The translations under genes and the position numbers were made by a program. The notes beneath the pieces were generated by a model. It did no database searches. It was not told the origin of the DNA and worked only from the letters and a program-made list of their open reading frames with translations. Positions 58,895-64,000 of a DNA stretch of 64,000 nt are shown here, in pieces; position 1 is the stretch's first letter; every line of letters starts with the position of its first letter. The DNA is from Gordius sp. MW1 (taxonomy: Eukaryota > Nematomorpha > Gordioida > Gordea > Gordiidae): contig OZ038532.1 of the NCBI GenBank assembly GCA_964036665.1, positions 2,108,001 to 2,172,000 on the forward strand. Direction: 5' to 3'.

Positions 58895-61800
58895 TCAATA
58901 TAGAGGCGAATTTTCCGGAAATTTGGATAAATTAGCATAATTATCGTGCCGACCATACATTGCTATGGATTGCGATTGACTCTTTCTCTTGGTCGCCTTG
59001 ATTTTATTTATTACCTTTATTAAGTAAACAAAAAATTATATATATATCTTAAAGTACGAAATAATAGGAACACAACTAACCTCTCCGTTGAAATAACAGA
59101 ATATCAGAGCCACGAAAAAGCCCTAGAAAAAATGAAAAAGCATAAAGCTTTATTTTATGCATTAAAAAGTACCTGAAGGCCTTCAATTAAAGAGTTGAGA
59201 ATGTGGTAAACCTCTAAAAATCCATTTGAGAGTTGGGGCCGATACAGAGTTAATAATATTTGTACACCGAATAAAGGTGCCAACAATAATACTGCTTTTA
59301 GCGTTTGCCTAATAAATTGAAAATGTAAGATGCGTGTTTTTAAATTTATATGAAATTAGGTAGCGTTAAAATAATCGCGAATCACATATAAAACCAATTA
59401 AACCATATGGGGTCGTCGAATAAAATCTCACGCAATTTTAAAGTAATGCAATTAAATTTTTATGAATGTATAGCTATTTATTTTTAACACGTGCAGGTTG
59501 CGGACAAATTCATATTTGGAATCGGGATGCATATAATAATGACTCAATTAAATGAGAACTCTTGAGATTTCTTATTTTAATTATAATTAGGGGTAATAAA
59601 AATTAGAACTCAAGCGAAGCGCGTAAATTCATAATATACAAATCCGAAATCTTTAAAATGAATAATTGATTACCGATGCCAGATGTGTTCTTGTTGTATG
59701 TCGGTTTTAAGCTTTGACACAATAATGGCTATAATTCTAATCAAGAATATCACATTCATCTAAGCAAAAGGTTATTTGATGTTTAGTTTTAAATTAATAA
59801 TCTTACCAATAGTATAAATATGCATACACTGTTTATCACCCAATCCATGATGGAAGCCGCCATAACCCAACAACTAGTTAGAATATAAATAAATATAATA
59901 AATACCTCAGGATCAAATATGTTTAAAAACGTGTTTTTATTTAATAATTGTTTTACAAATTACAATTAAAGTTTTTTCATAGACCTATGCAATTCAAAAA
60001 AAAATCTTTCACTGATTTTAAATTAAAAGGCTAATTAGTCAAAAATTTGGCAACAATGTTATAATGGCTTACTTATGACCAACAACAGTTAGTTTACATA
60101 TAGTAAGCCCTTATATGGACATAATTTTACATTTGTGCCAAAAGCTTTATTTATTAATTAATAATATTGTTTCAGCATTAACAGACTTACCTTAATATCT
60201 CTTGCGATTTTTTCAGACTCACGTATATAACTAGCGGGATGAGTGGAAATCCTAATAAAAATAAATTAGTGAAGTAAAACACTTAAAGATATTGAGATTA
60301 AAAATGAAATTGTCTTGATTTACCCCAACCGAAGATATAATACATCTTAAGAGAATCTTTAATTTTAAGTGCGTTAATGAGGATGTTATGTAAGTAGAAT
60401 CCCTCGTTAAACATCCAGCAATATGTTGCAACAAGCAAATATTTGTTCATCACAGCCAAATAATTGCAAAGGACCTATGTATTTAATAATATTTACATTA
60501 TAAATGTTTACTATATCATTAAAGTGATAAATCACAGAGTTTGATTATGCAATAGTTACCGGAGAAAATTTGGCGTAGCCGTACTGATTGTATTTTGTAG
60601 AAGTGAACATTGAATCGAAGATTATAACAGTAATTCCTTTGAGCATCAGGGCTATCAATAAGTTCTTATGTAGTAGTACTCTAGTGCATCTAAGCTGTCT
60701 TAATTAAATATTTTTTTATAATAATCATTGAAAATGAAACTTATTTACCTATAAACTGAAAATATCACTAAAGCCGGTAGGATTGAAACTATGCTTACGA
60801 TATAGGCTGCTATTCGAACGTATTGACGTCTATAAAAGTGCTGTAGATATTTTGTAAATAAAAAGTCAAACATTAATATGTATAAATGCATAATTAAAAC
60901 ATTCAGTTAAAAAATATATAAATATTCAAGTTAACTACATGCAATTTATATCATGGCCTCTGATTTAACTTACGTAACGCTGTATTATACTTAGTAATTG
61001 GGGGCTTATTATAATAAATGGGGTTAATTAATTTAAGTTAGATTAAATTAAGATAAATAAAGAGTTTTCACACAAACATTAATTTTATACATGACTCTGT
61101 AAAGAAACAGTGTTAAATATTATTAGAGACACATAATTGATTGGCGTGCCTGCACTAAGAATTTAGTAACATTACAATGATTTATAAGCGTATATAGTTA
61201 TATAAGAATGTCCAATTATATTTCAATCTTTTAATGAAATATATTATCCCCATTGATAATTAATATAAATTATACGTATATAATTAATAAATCATTAACA
61301 ATATAGATTTAATTAGATTACTCTACTCTTAATTTAGTCTTTTTCCGTCCCAATCCCCACTAGGTTTCAGTTTTAAAATTCAAGTCAAGCATTATGTTTA
61401 GTTTATAAACGAATCTTGACTAGGTTCCTTATTTATTTTATTTTAATAATTAATAAATCTAGTTAACGTTAATTCCCCTCCCCCCAACAATAAATATGCT
61501 TAGAGGTAATAAATGTTAGCCTAGAACTAACTACAAGATGTTTCGCAATAATATTTCCTCCATTCCTGCTATTATACTTTACATATAATCTTAATAAAAT
61601 TATCTCGTGTTTTTGAACGCGTTGTGAAATTTTAATAAGAATAGTTTAATTAAATCAGCGCGACTCCCAACCCCCAGTTATATTAATCTACTGCCACGGC
61701 AAATTGCTATTTATGAGCTCGTTAGTCGTTTTCGTGAGTGTCGTGAGTGAGTGTCGTGTCCAATTTGTAAGTGGAAACTTATAAGGGTTTTTAAAGACTG

Positions 61801-63326
61801 TGGACATATGCTTCTGTAAAAGACTTTTATCTTGCTTTCGCAAATACACTAGCTTATGACCGCTGGTTGGCTTTAATTTTTTGACCTGACTCGAGCCCAA
61901 ATTCCATTATTGTTTATGGGCTCGACTGTTTAGCTTTGAACATAAATTTCTTTTTGCAACTTGTTTAGGTTATTGCTATATACGGATGTTTGCGAGACTG
62001 GTTATAATTCCCGGCAATCAATAATGACCGTTGTTTACTTCTACTTTATCTGACCCAGGCCAAAAGTATTAATATGATAATGGCTATTTTAATTGTATAT
62101 TTGCTGCTTTGAGAATTTCTTTTTTTTCTTTATGTCATTAATCTAAATTTTGCATTGATAATATATTTAGGCTTTTTGACCGTCTGCTGGCTACTGACCA
62201 ATGGGAAAAATGACTGGCCAAAGTGTAACTGAGAATTTTTTTCGTTTTTGTAATATTTGGTCCTTATGTATATACACTTTTTGACCGGTTGACTGCTGAC
62301 AATTAGAAATAATGACCACTAGCTAAAGTGTGAATCGAATCTTTTTCTTATATTTTGCCCCTCTATAATTATAGCTATTTGGCCGTCTGCTGGCTACTGA
62401 CCAATGGAAAAAATGACCACTGGCCAAAGTTTGATTGGAATTTTTTTTTCGTTTTTTTAATTTGGCCCTTATGTATTTATACGATTTTTGATCGTCTGCT
62501 GCTGGTGATGGAAAAAAAATTGGCCAAAGTGTGAATCGAAAAGTATTTGCCCATATTTTGTCCATAATTATAGACTATTTGGCCGTCTACTGGCTACTGA
62601 CCAATAAAAAAAATAACCACTGGCTATAGTGTGAATCAAATTTTTTTTCTCTATTGCCCTTAAATAATTTCTTTCCCACGTCTTGTCGCACCCCATACCC
62701 CTTACAAGGTTATTTATATATATAGTTTTACAAATGGGTTTCCCCTTTTTACTAATAATTTTTCCAAAGTCATCCCCTCTATTGGCTATCCCTTCGCCAT
62801 AAATATTATCTGATAGTTTAGAATTGATATGAGGCATTGATAAAGCAGGTTATTATATAGAATGAGTGAAGAAAATGCTATGCCTCAAAATAAAGTATAA
62901 AATGCAAAATGATAATTTTGTTTATATATTTATTATTTATTTATTTTAATAAAGATTTGTGCTACTTATAACTTTTTAAACTGACTAATCTTGGTAAACA
63001 AATTTAATTATAATGTTTTTAATCATATTGATCTATAACTTTAACTCGGAAAATTAATAAAAAATATTTCATCTTACAACATCTGAAGGAAAGAATTAAC
63101 CAGCATTTTATCAGAACCGAGTAAGTTAATAAAAAAAAATACTTTACAAAACACTTATTACAAAAATATAAATAAAATTATTTTATTTAAAACATAAATC
63201 TTATGTAGTTTACGTCAATTTTAAGACATGTGGTATAATTACTCCATTCCTTGAATCGATTTGTTATTGGATCGTAAACTTGATACCAGGAACCATTGCT
63301 CTCACAAGTCTTAGTTACTCGAGCAT
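58895..63326 (-). CDS. Class B (secretin-family) GPCR, calcitonin/DH31 receptor-like, ten exons
   Basis: A hormone receptor that couples peptide binding to G proteins at the plasma membrane. Ten exons join with perfect phase: 63214-63326 (end of hormone-binding domain, CESNGSWYQV...KEWSNYTTC), 60749-60840 (TM1, VRIAAYIVSIVSILPALVIF), 60560-60689 (TM2, RVLLHKNLLIALMLKG), 60324-60474 (TM3, YCWMFNEGFYLH), 60191-60251 (TM4), 59807-59873 (ECL2 CW, then TM5), 59674-59759 (TM5 end, IIVSKLKTD), 59173-59308 (TM6, AVLLLAPLFGVQILLTLYRP), 59081-59122 (TM7, GFFVALIFCYFNGE) and 58895-59014 (short tail, stop TGA). PLFGVQ...YRP and the QGFFVA..FC.FNGE box favour the calcitonin/DH31 subgroup over PDF or CRF receptors. 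The start and first hormone-domain exons lie to the right of the window. Introns are 47-365 nt except one of 2.4 kb that holds repeats. The gene ends 155 bp from a hAT copy. Confidence 0.9.
61690..62660. repeat. Diverged Helentron-like repeat in the GPCR intron
   Basis: Begins ATTGCTATTTATGAGCTCGT (compare ATTGCTATGCAATTTATGGG at 54299), followed by GTGAGTGTCG repeats, then from 62165 about five units with TTTGACCGTCTGCTGGCTAC, TGACCAATGG and TGACCACTGGCCAAAGTGTG. Clearly the same family as 54838-55760 but older. Confidence 0.75.
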
Positions 63327-64000
63327 CTGACGGAAAGAACCAAAAATTAAATTTGTGAATAAATTACTTCAAACTAACATAATACAGCACTTTTAATAAA
63401 CATTTTTATATCTAATTAGTTGTTTAAACCTATTTAATTATAATATCATATTTTAACGATTTATATTAATCATTTCTTAGGTTCATTTTAAGGATTTTTT
63501 CACTTCAAGATTGCTTAAAGAGATCATATTTTTAAAATTTTTTAAAAATAGGATTTTAAAAATTGACACTATGTATGCAACTTGGCATAACGCATTTAAA
63601 GATTAATAAAAATTTTAATTTTACGAATGGTTTTGAACGAAATTTATTTTATCTTATAAAGATATTAATAGTTTATAAATTTGAAATTTAACTTATCGAA
63701 ATTCTATAATGTCATTATTAAATCAATAAGCATCGATTTTAATTGATATATTTTGCTGAATTTTGGTGTTGGGTTACAATGGATTTACTATTTCCCAAAA
63801 TTTAACAGGCGATTGATTCATTGATTGTTATGGATTTCTCTAATCGATATATGACAAATTGATTTGTAATCTACCATCTTGACATAAAGAAGAGGATTAG
63901 ATGACCCAGAAAAAATAATAAAGACATCATATTCATGTATCTACTAAAGCTCTAACAAATTTTTATTTCCTGCACAACATTATAGTTATTGATTTAAATT
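63327..64000. other. 5' side of the GPCR exon; nothing recognised
   Basis: AT-rich; probably intron. I looked for the C...W..CWP part of the hormone-binding domain on the minus strand and did not find it. Confidence 0.4.

Noticed and set aside
60252-60434. Minus-strand 60-codon open frame spanning a GPCR exon in another frame
   Set aside because: It crosses the splice donor at 60324 and conflicts with the frame that carries the TM3 signature.

Overview
This is a 64-kb piece of an AT-rich, intron-bearing animal genome. Most of it is transposable elements; a few host genes are wedged between them. The two recognisable host genes are a ceramide synthase and a calcitonin/DH31-type class B GPCR. 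Their small spliced exons, together with hAT, Ty3/gypsy (one CsRn1-like), RTE-type LINE and palindromic MITE families, point to an invertebrate, probably a protostome. I cannot name the species. All host genes I can support lie on the minus strand.

Layout. 1-10 kb: a hAT end, the first two coding exons of a ceramide synthase (2445-3129), a hAT MITE with target-site duplication (TSD), an unrecognised GC-richer block (5.9-6.6 kb), a 2.2-kb decayed hAT with an internal triplication (6873-9029), and a palindromic MITE. 10-24.3 kb: a GGCCC-rich hAT (10025-10827) and four diverged members of an unrecognised multi-exon gene family (11085-12090, 17580-18336, 18398-19835, 23197-24240). They are separated by a palindrome split by another hAT, MITEs, a fragment of an unusual reverse transcriptase (RT), and two tandem elements carrying poly-G/poly-C hairpin arrays (19981-23195). 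24.3-32.8 kb: an old gypsy element on the minus strand (24644-32714, TSD GTTCA) that was hit by a younger plus-strand gypsy (28625-32658, TSD ATTAC, LTRs identical by eye). 34.1-43 kb: a truncated RTE copy, a hAT (34755-37129), and an RTE LINE (37856-42919, 15-bp TSD) interrupted by a GGCCC hAT (39051-41061), itself interrupted by a CTCG-rich hAT (39709-40839). 43.3-53.1 kb: a long-TIR element (43348-53051) holding a ~2.8-kb gene for an RT with a restriction-like endonuclease; its left arm is split by a CsRn1-like gypsy whose LTRs carry tandem CACGTG boxes. 54.3-56.2 kb: a Helentron-like repeat-rich element. 56356-58739: a near-identical twin of the 34755 hAT. 58895-63326: ten in-phase exons of the GPCR.

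The host genes do not form one pathway. The points of most biological interest are the tandem unknown gene family, the RT/endonuclease gene inside long terminal inverted repeats, and the dense nesting, in which most insertion events can be ordered because their TSDs are still legible.
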